64,000 nt of DNA from JBDWFY01 sp039976075 (lineage in GTDB: Bacteria; Pseudomonadota; Alphaproteobacteria; Rhizobiales; Stappiaceae). This document shows, piece by piece, positions 51,808 through 61,236 of this stretch. Position numbers and translations under genes: made by a program. The notes beneath the pieces are model-generated. The model worked only from the letters and a program-made list of their open reading frames with translations. It did not search any database and was not told the origin of the DNA. The first letter of the stretch is position 1; each line of letters opens with the position of its first letter. Location: contig JBDWFY010000013.1 of the NCBI GenBank assembly GCA_039976075.1, positions 248,001 through 312,000 on the forward strand. The letters run 5' to 3'.

Positions 51808-51955
51808 AGGTGCCTGCCTGGTTTTATTCTCTGTTCCGGTCGCTGCAAGGATTGTCATGTCGATTTGCAGCCGTGATATTTCCATTCAATATCAAAGCGC
51901 ATTATGGTGACGCATCGTGATTTTAAGAGAATGCATTTTATGTCGGCAGATCTGA

Positions 51956-54436
51956 ATGTTTAGGGCCGGGTATCAGGCTTTCGCGCCGCTCTGTTTGCTA
52001 TTGGCACTGTTTTGCGCTGCGATGAGCAGTCCGGTTTTTGGGCAGACGCCGGAAGGAACCGGCTCTCCAGATCAGACGGTCAATCGTGTAGGTCCCAGCA
52101 ATGTCGAGCGCGATACTGCACAATTGAAAGCGCTTCTCGTCAGGCTGCAATCCATCGGCGCTGCGCTCAATCGCGCTCAAATCACAGACGAGGAACTCGG
52201 TGTATTAAGGGATCGAACCGAAAAGATCGACATTGAAGCCGCTGCCATTCGGGAAGCCCGTCGACAACGAATCGGCTGGTTGAGTTCGGTCATACAGGAA
52301 CTGACGCTTCCAGACGAAACACCTGTCGATGAAACCTCCGATCTCCATAAGCAAAGACAGCTCCTCCAAGACGAACTCACGGCGCTTTCCAGCATTTCGA
52401 AACAGGCTGAAGCGATTTCGTTCACAGCCCAGGAAATGAATAGCAGAATTAGCAGTCTGCGCCGCGACATCCGTACAGAACACGTTCTCAGCCGCGGGCC
52501 CAGCATCTTAAGCCCCGGCCTGTGGGCCACGGGCCTGAAGCAAAGCGCTTCCGTATTCGGGTCTATTGATCTCCTGATCGGAGATTGGGGCAAGTCACTG
52601 CACAATAATTTCGGCCTCTGGGGCGTAACCGCGGTATTTGCATCGCTTGTTCTCGTCATGATTCTCGTCTGGCCGGTCCGTTATCGTTTGCTGGATCGAT
52701 TGGCCAGAGACCCGTTTCAGGAAGCCCCGAGCAATCTGAATAAGTCCGTTTCGGCGGCAGCCATTTGCTTCCTGGCGACCGTCGTTCCGACAATCGGTTT
52801 TATCGCTCTTTATGAAAGTTTGAACGCTCTTGATCTGACACCGCCATCGATTGACAAACTACTGGAAGCCGTGTTCGCCGGAATCGTCTTCTTTGCATTC
52901 GTGCAGGGGCTTTCTCAGGGCTTGCTTGCCAGCGACAGACCCAACTGGCGACTTCTGTCTCTTGACGACCGGTCAGCCAAAAGATCGTACCGCATCGTGG
53001 TGCTGACCGGGATTGTTTTCGGCCTCGGCATCTCCGTATTCGGGTTGTTCAGCTTGCTTGTCGCAGAAGGGGACATTGTCACCCTGAGTGACGGCATTGT
53101 TTCAATCATCCTCGCCATCCTGGTCGGCTTTCTTGTTCGCACCACAGCGCGAGGACGCATTATTCCCGATGCCGACTCGCCTGAGCAAGCGGCGGACTTT
53201 CTTTGGAGATGGCTCTCTCCCTTTCTGATTATCGGTGCGGTCATATCTCTGCTCGCACCTTTGATCGGTTACATCACGCTGGGTTGGTTTGTTTCCCTTC
53301 AACTTGTGTGGACAATCGGCGTCTATTCGACGCTGGTGCTTCTGTTGCGGCTCAGCGATGACGGGCTATTGTTTCTATTTTCCGAAAACACCGCCTTTGG
53401 CCGCGGTTTCATGCAGCTCGTTCAAGCCGAAAGTCGACGTATCGAGCAGGTCGGTGTCGTTCTGAGCGGCATCATCCGCATTCTGTTATTTGCCGTTGCT
53501 GCAATACTGATCCTCGCGCCGTGGGGTCTTGATACACGCGATGTATTTTCGATGTTCCGGCGCGCGCTGATCGGGGTCAATATTGGCAGCATAAATTTTT
53601 CAGTTTTTGAAATTCTGTTCGCCTTTCTCATTCTGGCTTTGGGTTTCATCATCACGCGGGCAATACAGCGTTGGCTCCAAACTCGGCTGCTGCCCCGCAC
53701 CAAGATGGATATCGGTCTGAAATCGTCGATCAGCACGATCGTCGGATATACGGGTATTACCCTTTCCTTTTTGATCGCCGTGTCGGCCATTGGGTTGAAT
53801 CTGCAAAATATTGCCATCGTTGCCGGTGCACTTTCGGTTGGTGTCGGCTTCGGCTTGCAAAGCGTGGTCAATAATTTTGTTTCCGGCCTCATCCTGTTGG
53901 CAGAACGACCGATTAAGGTTGGCGACTGGATCGTCGTTGGCGCCGATCAGGGTTTCGTTCGCAAAATCAACGTGCGGGCAACGGAAATCGAAACCTTTGA
54001 TCGGGCATCTGTCATCGTTCCCAACTCGGATCTGATTTCCGGTGTGGTGAAAAACTGGATGCATTACGATGATTCAGGGCGGATTATCATCGCCGTCGGG
54101 GTCAGCTATGATTCAGATCCAGAGCAGGTACAAAGCGTTTTACTTGAGTGCGCCAAAGATCACGAAAGGATTTTGGCTTATCCCGCACCTGTGGTGTTCT
54201 TCATGGATTTCGGCTCGAGTTCCCTGGACTTCGAGCTTCGCTGTTTTCTTTCTGATGTGAATTACTCGATGAATGTTCGTTCCGATCTCAGATTCGCCAT
54301 TTTCAAACGGCTGAAAGAAGCCGGAATAGAAATTCCATTTCCGCAACGGGACATTCATTTGCGTGACATCGGACGCATTGAAGAGGCGATGAGCCGCCCT
54401 GCTAGAGGCAACCCAGGTCCACATCAGGGAGACTGA
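51956..54436 (+). CDS. Large mechanosensitive channel (DUF3772 plus MscS domain)
   Basis: An 826-residue inner-membrane channel. A signal peptide (MFRAGYQAFAPLCLLLALFC) is followed by a periplasmic region rich in coiled coil (QLKALLVRLQSIGAALNRAQ, residues about 40-190), as in DUF3772 proteins. About ten membrane segments follow, then the MscS pore helix region (AGALSVGVGFGLQSVVNNFV, about 620-640) and the beta domain LLAERPIKVGDWIVVGADQG. The cytosolic vestibule ends near 810. It opens on osmotic downshock. A CAP-domain lipoprotein gene starts 6 bp downstream. Confidence 0.93.
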   Translation: MFRAGYQAFAPLCLLLALFCAAMSSPVFGQTPEGTGSPDQTVNRVGPSNVERDTAQLKALLVRLQSIGAALNRAQITDEELGVLRDRTEKIDIEAAAIREARRQRIGWLSSVIQELTLPDETPVDETSDLHKQRQLLQDELTALSSISKQAEAISFTAQEMNSRISSLRRDIRTEHVLSRGPSILSPGLWATGLKQSASVFGSIDLLIGDWGKSLHNNFGLWGVTAVFASLVLVMILVWPVRYRLLDRLARDPFQEAPSNLNKSVSAAAICFLATVVPTIGFIALYESLNALDLTPPSIDKLLEAVFAGIVFFAFVQGLSQGLLASDRPNWRLLSLDDRSAKRSYRIVVLTGIVFGLGISVFGLFSLLVAEGDIVTLSDGIVSIILAILVGFLVRTTARGRIIPDADSPEQAADFLWRWLSPFLIIGAVISLLAPLIGYITLGWFVSLQLVWTIGVYSTLVLLLRLSDDGLLFLFSENTAFGRGFMQLVQAESRRIEQVGVVLSGIIRILLFAVAAILILAPWGLDTRDVFSMFRRALIGVNIGSINFSVFEILFAFLILALGFIITRAIQRWLQTRLLPRTKMDIGLKSSISTIVGYTGITLSFLIAVSAIGLNLQNIAIVAGALSVGVGFGLQSVVNNFVSGLILLAERPIKVGDWIVVGADQGFVRKINVRATEIETFDRASVIVPNSDLISGVVKNWMHYDDSGRIIIAVGVSYDSDPEQVQSVLLECAKDHERILAYPAPVVFFMDFGSSSLDFELRCFLSDVNYSMNVRSDLRFAIFKRLKEAGIEIPFPQRDIHLRDIGRIEEAMSRPARGNPGPHQGD

Positions 54437-54442
54437 GCCATC

Positions 54443-54961
54443 ATGCCCCGCCGTTCGTTTTATCGACGTGCCCAAACCTTTGCTGCTCTGGGTTTCATTC
54501 TTGCTGCCTGTACGCCGAGCGAACCAGTGACGCCGGCTTTTTATGTAAATCTCGAACAATCCGACGCCTCGGTAGATCCTGAAGCCGCGCTCGGAATCAT
54601 CAACGAATATCGCGCCAACAACGGTATCGGCCCCCTGTCCCTCGATCCGGTTCTGGTGACCGCCGCCAAGCAGCAAGCCCAGGACATGGCACAACGGGAC
54701 AGTGTCAACAGCTCTCTGGATGATGACCGAGCACTGAAAAGCCGACTGGCAAAAGCTGGATATAGCGATATCCATGCGGTACAAAATGTAAGCGCAGGCT
54801 ACCGGCGCCTCGCCGAAGCCTTTTCCGGGTGGCGTGATTCCAAGAATCACAATGCCGTCATGCTCGACAAGAAAGCGACACGTATGGGAATCGGCAGCGC
54901 TTACACATCAAGCAGCAAGTATAAAGTCTTCTGGAATCTGATTCTAACCGGTCCTTCGTGA
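54443..54961 (+). CDS. CAP-domain lipoprotein
   Basis: A 172-residue secreted lipoprotein. The signal ends in a lipobox (FILAACTP, Cys22). The CAP/SCP-like domain is seen as LGIINEYRANNGIGPLSLDP, VTAAKQQAQDMAQRDSVN, then NVSAGYRRLAEAFSGWRDS and KNHNAVMLDKKATRMGIGSA. The usual first His of the family is replaced (AQRDSVNSSL), so catalytic or metal function is doubtful. GGGAGA lies before the ATG. Spacing of 6 bp from the MscS gene indicates one transcript. Confidence 0.88.
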   Translation: MPRRSFYRRAQTFAALGFILAACTPSEPVTPAFYVNLEQSDASVDPEAALGIINEYRANNGIGPLSLDPVLVTAAKQQAQDMAQRDSVNSSLDDDRALKSRLAKAGYSDIHAVQNVSAGYRRLAEAFSGWRDSKNHNAVMLDKKATRMGIGSAYTSSSKYKVFWNLILTGPS

Positions 54962-55142
54962 CGACCCGTCAACACCCCATCTGTCTCAGACACAACCCTT
55001 ATTTGATATTTGTTGCAGTGCGGTATAATCTACCTTCAGCGATCTGATTGGCTCTGTTGTCAAACTCATCAGGCCAGAGACCTTTCAGGAAGGTGGTTAC
55101 CGGTTTTCTGTTTCGAAAACGTGCCAAACGGTGGGCTAGAGA

Positions 55143-56822
55143 ATGTCTTGTGATTTATTGGAATCGAGACACGCTCCGAGGGTGGATATTCTTCCTGAGA
55201 GCAAAGACTATGAGCGTCTGGTCTCAGATTTCCGCTGGAACATTCCGGATACCTACAATATTGCTTATGAAGCCTGCGACAAGTGGGCATTGCAGGATCC
55301 CGATCGAGTTGCCCTCATTCATGTGCAGGACAACGGTGCCGTTGAACAATTCAGCTATAACCAATTGCGGATCGCTTCCAATCAGCTGGCAAAAAGCCTG
55401 GCGGAGCATCATGTCAGCCCCGGAGACAGGGTGGCTCTGCTCCTGCCGCAATCACCGCAAGCGGCTGTTGGGCATTTCGCCATCTATAAACTGGGCGCAA
55501 TTGCGGTACCTCTTGCCTCGCTTTTCGGCGTTGATGCGCTGCAGTACCGGTTGGCCGACAGCGGCGCGAAAGTTATCATTACTGACCGGCTTGGCGCTCG
55601 AAAAATCAAAGCTATTCGCACCAGTCTACCGGCGCTCGATCTGATTGTCTGTGTTGATGAAGGCGAAGAGGGAACCACGTCCTATTCCACACTGTTCAAC
55701 GAACTCGATGATCGTTTTGAACCGGTGTCAACCGGACCGGATACGCCAGCGCTGATGATCTACACTTCAGGCACAACCGGCCCACCCAAGGGAGCCCTGC
55801 ACGGTCACCGCGTGTTGGCTGGTCACCTGCCAGGATTTCAGCTGGCGCATGAATTTTTTCCAAAATCAGGCGACCGATTCTGGACGCCGTCCGACTGGGC
55901 CTGGGCGGGTGGGCTGTTGAATGCTCTCTTGCCCGCTCTGCAGTTTGGCGTGGCAGTCGTTGCAAGGCGGTTTGATAAATTTGATCCCGAACAGGCCTAC
56001 CGGCTGATCGCGGATTTTGGTATCCGCAATATCTTTGTTCCGCCAACAGCCCTCAAAATACTGAAGACGCTGGAGAACCCGCGCAATCGGTTCGATCTGT
56101 CACTCCGAACCATTGGGTCTGCTGGTGAAGCGCTGGGCCGGGAGACCTACGAATGGGCTCGCAGGGAACTTGGCATAACCATCAATGAATTTTATGGACA
56201 GACGGAATGTAACTTTGTTCTCTCCGCCTGCGGTGCGATTGGGATATCGCGTGCGGGCTCAACCGGAAAGCCCGTCCCGGGTCATCGGGTGGCCATCATT
56301 GATGGTGATGGTGAAGAGGTTCCTGCCGGAACACAGGGACAGATTGCGATCAGCAGACCCAATCCTGTCATGTTCCTGGGGTTTTGGGAGAATGACAGGG
56401 CCACGAAAAGTAAATTCATCGGCGACTGGATGACCACTGGCGATCAGGGCGTGATGGATCGCGATGGATATGTCCATTTCGTTGGAAGAAATGATGATGT
56501 GATTACATCAGCAGGATACCGTATCGGCCCCGGGGAAATCGAAGACTGCCTTATTAAACATCCTGCAATCTCCCTAGCTGCAGCAGTTGGAAAGCCGGAT
56601 CTGGTTCGAACGGAAATCGTTAAAGCCTATGTTGTTTTAAAGGATGGGATCGACCCCTCTGACGATTTGGCTGATGATATCAGGATGTTTGTCAGGACGC
56701 GTCTTTCTGCCCATGAATACCCAAGGGAAATCGAGTTTAGAGACTCCTTGCCGATGACAACGACCGGCAAGATTATCCGGCGCCTGCTGCGTCAGGAGGC
56801 TTGTGAAGAAAGCGAGGGGTGA
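55143..56822 (+). CDS. AMP-forming acyl-CoA synthetase
   Basis: A 559-residue ANL-superfamily ligase that activates an acid as acyl-AMP and then the CoA thioester. The P-loop is MIYTSGTTGPPKGALHGH (about 197-214), then the DWAWAGGLLNALLPALQFG block, NEFYGQTECNFVLSACGAIG, the hinge region TGDQGVMDRDGYVHFVGRND and the C-terminal Lys in TTTGKIIRRLLR. The overall look is that of medium-chain or acetyl-type synthetases (AcsA-like). Substrate unassigned; propionate, acetate or a branched acid are all possible. It is a monocistron converging on the acyltransferase gene. Confidence 0.9.
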   Translation: MSCDLLESRHAPRVDILPESKDYERLVSDFRWNIPDTYNIAYEACDKWALQDPDRVALIHVQDNGAVEQFSYNQLRIASNQLAKSLAEHHVSPGDRVALLLPQSPQAAVGHFAIYKLGAIAVPLASLFGVDALQYRLADSGAKVIITDRLGARKIKAIRTSLPALDLIVCVDEGEEGTTSYSTLFNELDDRFEPVSTGPDTPALMIYTSGTTGPPKGALHGHRVLAGHLPGFQLAHEFFPKSGDRFWTPSDWAWAGGLLNALLPALQFGVAVVARRFDKFDPEQAYRLIADFGIRNIFVPPTALKILKTLENPRNRFDLSLRTIGSAGEALGRETYEWARRELGITINEFYGQTECNFVLSACGAIGISRAGSTGKPVPGHRVAIIDGDGEEVPAGTQGQIAISRPNPVMFLGFWENDRATKSKFIGDWMTTGDQGVMDRDGYVHFVGRNDDVITSAGYRIGPGEIEDCLIKHPAISLAAAVGKPDLVRTEIVKAYVVLKDGIDPSDDLADDIRMFVRTRLSAHEYPREIEFRDSLPMTTTGKIIRRLLRQEACEESEG

Positions 56823-56907
56823 ATTAATTCGCCCCCTATCTATTTTTATGCGCTTGTTTTGCAAGACTTTTAAACGCGAAACGGTTTAGACGTTTTTCAG
56901 CAGTGTT

Positions 56908-58050
56908 TTAACGAAGGCGTTTCAGTAACAACTTGGCTTTCACCCGAAGTCTGTCATACGCGGTTTTATCAAAGTCAAGCAGTTTACCCTTTAAAACACC
57001 CAAAGACCCAGCCATCAGGACGAGCGTGCCCATCGGACGGCGTTCTTTCCAGAGCATATCGACGGTTGGAGAATCCGGCCCTGTAAGAGAATCAACCCAG
57101 TCTATATCGGGATCCTGGCAATTTGCTTCAGTCGTTCGAAGCAGCGTCTGCATACCTGGAGATACATCGCGATGGGTTTCATCAAACGCCATTTTCCACG
57201 GAATGATTTCCCGGCCCGCACGCAAGTTGATCACGATGCCAATCAGTTGCTCATTGACTGTCAGGACATCCGCGCGCATCCGCCTCTTTTCGATGAAACC
57301 TGCCGCCATTTCCATCGCAAAGTGCTCAGCATCTGGCCGGCTCCTGAGCGCACTACCGCCTCGCCCTTTCCAGCCCGCGGCTTCGAGTGCCAAAAAGCCC
57401 TGAAATGCGCTGTGCAATTGCTCTGGGGACGAAATGCTCTCCAACCGGACTGTGCCCTTCGCCTCCAAACGCCGCATCTGCTTGGCATATTGTCGCCGGC
57501 GTTTCTTTGAAAGAGCACGAACAAGATAGTCATCCACTGAACCCCGCGCGTCTTGTACTGCACGCTCATAGGGACCGACTACGCTCAGAACAGCGCTGCC
57601 TGCGTTGACAGCGCAGCTGAGACAATCAAATACCGGGCCGTTCATTCTGCTATGAGGCGCACAGATCAGAGATCTCTTGGACAGCAACCGCTTGACAAGA
57701 TCCAGCGCTGCATCGTGTGCATGATCCCGGTGAAGCAACGGGGTAGCTAGAGGGCCATAATCGTGGCTGAAGAACCGGGCCGGTTTTCCCGAGAGGCCCA
57801 GACCCAATCGTTGACTGACAATTGGCACAAGCGCTGCAAGGTCACCATTTACCGGATTGCGAAGCCGCGCAATTCCAATATCAGTACCTGCAAGGTGTGT
57901 TGCAAAGGGTTCAAGAAAGGCCGGTTCGAAAAAAGGGTTGGGCTCAAGCGCATGATCAGCAAGCTGTTCCCATGCCTCCCTTTCGTCAAGTGCGTCTTTC
58001 AGAGACACCTCTTCAAACAGAAAACCGTTGCAGGCCGATATCTGTTTCAT
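56908..58050 (-). CDS. FemAB/CelD-like GNAT acyltransferase
   Basis: A 380-residue protein with two GNAT-like halves of the BcsL/CelD (acetyltransferase_6) type. Features are NPFFEPAFLEPFATHLAGTD at about 40-60, the basic KKRRRQYAKQMRRLEAKGTV and FLALEAAGWKGRGGSALRSR in the middle, then DETHRDVSPGMQTLLRTTEA. Such proteins acylate cell-surface polysaccharides. The start overlaps the upstream flippase stop as ATGA, so they are coupled. I rejected a start at 58137, which lies in the flippase gene. Confidence 0.85.
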   Translation of the reverse strand: MKQISACNGFLFEEVSLKDALDEREAWEQLADHALEPNPFFEPAFLEPFATHLAGTDIGIARLRNPVNGDLAALVPIVSQRLGLGLSGKPARFFSHDYGPLATPLLHRDHAHDAALDLVKRLLSKRSLICAPHSRMNGPVFDCLSCAVNAGSAVLSVVGPYERAVQDARGSVDDYLVRALSKKRRRQYAKQMRRLEAKGTVRLESISSPEQLHSAFQGFLALEAAGWKGRGGSALRSRPDAEHFAMEMAAGFIEKRRMRADVLTVNEQLIGIVINLRAGREIIPWKMAFDETHRDVSPGMQTLLRTTEANCQDPDIDWVDSLTGPDSPTVDMLWKERRPMGTLVLMAGSLGVLKGKLLDFDKTAYDRLRVKAKLLLKRLR

Positions 58051-59471
58051 CTGCCGGTGCTTTCCTGCGGTATGCTCTCCTGTGCCGGTTGCCAGATAAA
58101 GGTATTTAGACCCATTTTCTGTTTCGCCATGCCCCACAGGGCCAGCGTTTCGACGAGTACTGCCAGTGTTGTTGCTATGGCTGCGCCACTCAAACCGTAA
58201 TGAGGTATCAGTGCGAAATTCAACAGAATATTTGCGGCCAGACTGGTCCCGTAAACCAACGCAATCTGTTTTTGATAACCAGCCATTGTCAGCAGTGAAC
58301 TGACCGGACCGATCGATGCCCTTATCAAAATACCAACAAGCAGGATCGCCAGCATCGGGTAACCGGCCGTGTAGTCACTCCCAAACAGCATCAAAAGATA
58401 ATAGCCGGTCAAAAGCAGAGTTACGCCGCAAGCGACAGAAGGCCAGAAGGTCCAGCGCACGGTATCCTGCATCAGTTTTGCCAATTCGGTATGCTGTCCT
58501 GTATGATACAGGCGCGAGAACCGATGCCCCGCTGCTGCACGAACAGCAAAGTAAACAAAATGAACCAGGGCCAGTGTTTTCGTTGCCGCGAAATAGACAG
58601 CTACTCTTTCAGGCGTTTCAAACAAATTGAGTATCAGCACGTCAACGCTGGCAAGCAGAATGAAAAAGCCTTCGACCATAAACAATGGCAAAGACAATGC
58701 TATCCACGATTTGGTCGCAAATTGCCTCGGTCCGCGCTGAATTACTTCATGCAGTCTCCGATTGACCAGCAGCAGCTGGATAATCGCCGTCAGCCAGGTC
58801 GCAATGATCGCGATGATGCAGACATTGACTGCGCTTGTTTGCCAGCTTGTGAGAATGAGAATGCCCATCCCGGCAAGGATCATTACGGGTCGCCAGATGT
58901 AGGTCGGCTGCAACGCAAGAGTATGCCAGTCCTGAGATAAGGCGATGCCATCCTGAATATCTGTCAGGGTGAAGAGAGGCAGGCAGATCATCGCCAGATA
59001 GAACGGCCAGACATAGTAGCTGGCGATCGCATCGCCGAAAAAATAGATCCCGGCAATGCCTGCAACCGCAATCAACGTGGCGGTTGCAACGGCAAAGAGG
59101 CGCGATTGCAGCAGCAAACCGCGCAGCAGTTCGAATTTCTCATGCGCCAGATATTCCGGAACGAGGCGAACACAGGCGGTCACCAGGCCGAGCGATGCCA
59201 CACCGCCAAGCACAATCACCCAGGTCCAGACAACGACGAAAATTCCATATTCATGCCCGCTCATGAGCCGAGCCATGATGATTTGGGTTACGAAAGCCAG
59301 ACCGGCGGAAAAAATTCGGACCATATAGGTGATCAGCGCCAGCCTTTGGGCTCTGGCGCGATCATCATCAGAAGAAAAGATACTGTCCGCCATTCCCAGA
59401 TAGGGTTCTGCCCTGCTCAACAGTTTCACCGGCAGCAGTGGCCTGATCAGTTTGCTGGGAAGAAGACGCAA
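58047..59471 (-). CDS. Polysaccharide flippase (Wzx/MATE-like)
   Basis: A 474-residue integral membrane protein with 12-14 membrane segments, of the O-antigen/teichoic-acid flippase superfamily. Early blocks are AFVTQIIMARLMSGHEYGIF and VASLGLVTACVRLVPEYLAH; later VEGFFILLASVDVLILNLFE and PMLAILLVGILIRASIGPVS. These proteins move lipid-linked sugar units across the inner membrane. It is followed by an acyltransferase coupled through a 4-nt overlap. No glycosyltransferase lies in the window, so the rest of the pathway is elsewhere. Confidence 0.9.
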   Translation of the reverse strand: MRLLPSKLIRPLLPVKLLSRAEPYLGMADSIFSSDDDRARAQRLALITYMVRIFSAGLAFVTQIIMARLMSGHEYGIFVVVWTWVIVLGGVASLGLVTACVRLVPEYLAHEKFELLRGLLLQSRLFAVATATLIAVAGIAGIYFFGDAIASYYVWPFYLAMICLPLFTLTDIQDGIALSQDWHTLALQPTYIWRPVMILAGMGILILTSWQTSAVNVCIIAIIATWLTAIIQLLLVNRRLHEVIQRGPRQFATKSWIALSLPLFMVEGFFILLASVDVLILNLFETPERVAVYFAATKTLALVHFVYFAVRAAAGHRFSRLYHTGQHTELAKLMQDTVRWTFWPSVACGVTLLLTGYYLLMLFGSDYTAGYPMLAILLVGILIRASIGPVSSLLTMAGYQKQIALVYGTSLAANILLNFALIPHYGLSGAAIATTLAVLVETLALWGMAKQKMGLNTFIWQPAQESIPQESTGR

Positions 59472-59860
59472 GACATGTATTCCTTCGTTGCTTTGCCAGG
59501 ATCATGCCAGAAATCTGTTAACTTTCCGTACTCACCATTTCTTGTGACGATGGCACCAATTTCCTCGTATTCAGATATATGCGGATGGGGATTGCACTCA
59601 TGTTGACATTTTCATATGCGGAGTTATGCGTCCGGCCACATAATTCAGCTTGATAATATTTCAAAAAATTAACTATAGTACTTCAATTATTGCAATGAAA
59701 ACTTGTAATTTTCGAATTTTATTATGGTTAATTCTTTATTTCATTTAATTAAATTACTGGATATGAATAACTATACCTTTTATTTACGGAATTTTACTAA
59801 CATCGCTACAACAAGTTTTGTGCCGACAACATAAATCCGTTTACAAGAAAAATAGGGCCA
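59472..59860. other. AT-rich intergenic region, probable promoter
   Basis: About 390 bp between divergent envelope genes. From roughly 59635 to 59800 the DNA is strikingly AT-rich with many T- and A-runs and no gene. This is unlike the rest of the window and resembles targets of silencing proteins such as MucR/Ros or H-NS-like factors. No distinct palindrome stood out to me. Confidence 0.6.
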
Positions 59861-61108
59861 ATGCAGTCGATACTCCCGAAATTCGACCAAACGGAAAGCG
59901 ATCGGATTACCAGCGCTTCGGCTGAGAATATTCCGGCTCTCATTTCTTCCTTCACGCTTGCCCGAACAGAGCCCGAAAATTTCCTGAAACAAGTGACGTG
60001 GCACGTTTCCGATGCGATCGATGACATGTTTATTGAACAGGCTGCGGAAAGCCCGGCATCCTGCTTCCATGCCCGCATTTGGATCGAGTCCTGGGCAAAA
60101 TCAATTGCCGCAGACCGCCATGTATCCGTAAAGGTTGTTGTTGGAAGTATTTCCGATGTACCGGTTATCGCCATACCGATGTGCAGCATCTCGACGGGTC
60201 TTCTGACAAGCGTACAGTTTACCGGTCAGGATGTATGCGACTATAACACCCCGATCGTTCATCGGGAACTGTCGTTCTTTTCGTCGCGCCAATTGATGGA
60301 ATACATATGTCTTGAGGCTCCACATCTTTTTTCGGATGCAGATTGTTTTGATTTACGTAAATGTCTGTTTGAAGATGATATGTTACCCGAAAAAGGTGCC
60401 CTATGGCAGGAAGAACCTGACAACGCTCATCTATGCCACCTGAGCGGTAACTGGGAAGAGGATCTTCCGCACTTTGTTGGTAAATCCAGCCGCAAAAGTC
60501 TGAAGCGAAAACTCAAGAAACTTCAGTCGATGGGCGATGTTACTTTCCGGGAGGCCTCGACTGAAGCGCACAGAAAGCTGGCTATAGAAAAACTGATTGA
60601 TTGGAAAACCGAGCAACTCAAAGACCTGGGCGCTGCGAGCATCTTTCAGAGTCGACCGTTCTGCGACCTGCTTCGTACTGCTGTGATGGAAGACCGGAGC
60701 GATCAAGTGCGCGTCTTCGGCATGTATATTGACGAGAAACCGGTTGCGTTGACGCTGATGCTCTGTCGTGAGAGCCGCTGGTTTCTTTATCAGACAGCTT
60801 ATACCTCTGAAGAGGCCGGTAAATATTCTCCAGGCTATCTACTGCTGTTGCACATTATGGAAGAAGCATCGAACCAAAATATACCTATTTTCGATTTTGG
60901 ATGGGGAAATGAAGCCTATAAAGCGCGATTTGCAACCTTCAGTTTGTGCCTTTATCGCGCTTTTGTACCTTTGTCCCTGAAAGGTCGAATTGCCCGATAC
61001 GTTCTCAATACCGTACTCGTTGCCAAAGAATTGGCGAAATCCAACAGGTACACGCGTTTTGCGGCTACGTTCATGTTGAGGACAACCGCACTTCTGAAGC
61101 GTAGGTGA
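59861..61108 (+). CDS. FemAB/CelD-like GNAT acyltransferase, second copy
   Basis: A 415-residue relative of the acyltransferase at 56908-58050. The N-terminal region has FIEQAAESPASCFHARIWIE and TGQDVCDYNTPIVHREL; the middle has the basic SSRKSLKRKLKKLQSMGDVT; the C-terminal GNAT half has VFGMYIDEKPVALTLMLCRE and the end motif IPIFDFGWGNEAYKARFA. This end motif is typical of acetyltransferase_6 proteins that modify exopolysaccharide or lipid. It is transcribed away from the flippase and followed by an FkbM methyltransferase. Confidence 0.85.
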   Translation: MQSILPKFDQTESDRITSASAENIPALISSFTLARTEPENFLKQVTWHVSDAIDDMFIEQAAESPASCFHARIWIESWAKSIAADRHVSVKVVVGSISDVPVIAIPMCSISTGLLTSVQFTGQDVCDYNTPIVHRELSFFSSRQLMEYICLEAPHLFSDADCFDLRKCLFEDDMLPEKGALWQEEPDNAHLCHLSGNWEEDLPHFVGKSSRKSLKRKLKKLQSMGDVTFREASTEAHRKLAIEKLIDWKTEQLKDLGAASIFQSRPFCDLLRTAVMEDRSDQVRVFGMYIDEKPVALTLMLCRESRWFLYQTAYTSEEAGKYSPGYLLLLHIMEEASNQNIPIFDFGWGNEAYKARFATFSLCLYRAFVPLSLKGRIARYVLNTVLVAKELAKSNRYTRFAATFMLRTTALLKRR

Positions 61109-61236
61109 ACAGCCCATATTTCACGGTGTGTTTACGTGCGGTTGATAAATAAGAAGTTTGTTCTCGCAGCAAGGTCTGACTGTTGCTGCACTATCAGTCT
61201 CCATCTCCGATGGGTATTTATGCGTAAGAGATTGTA

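Noticed and set aside
55048..55644. A 198-codon + strand frame overlapping the start of the acyl-CoA synthetase.
   Set aside because: It is in another frame of the synthetase gene; the synthetase frame carries all ANL motifs and this one none.
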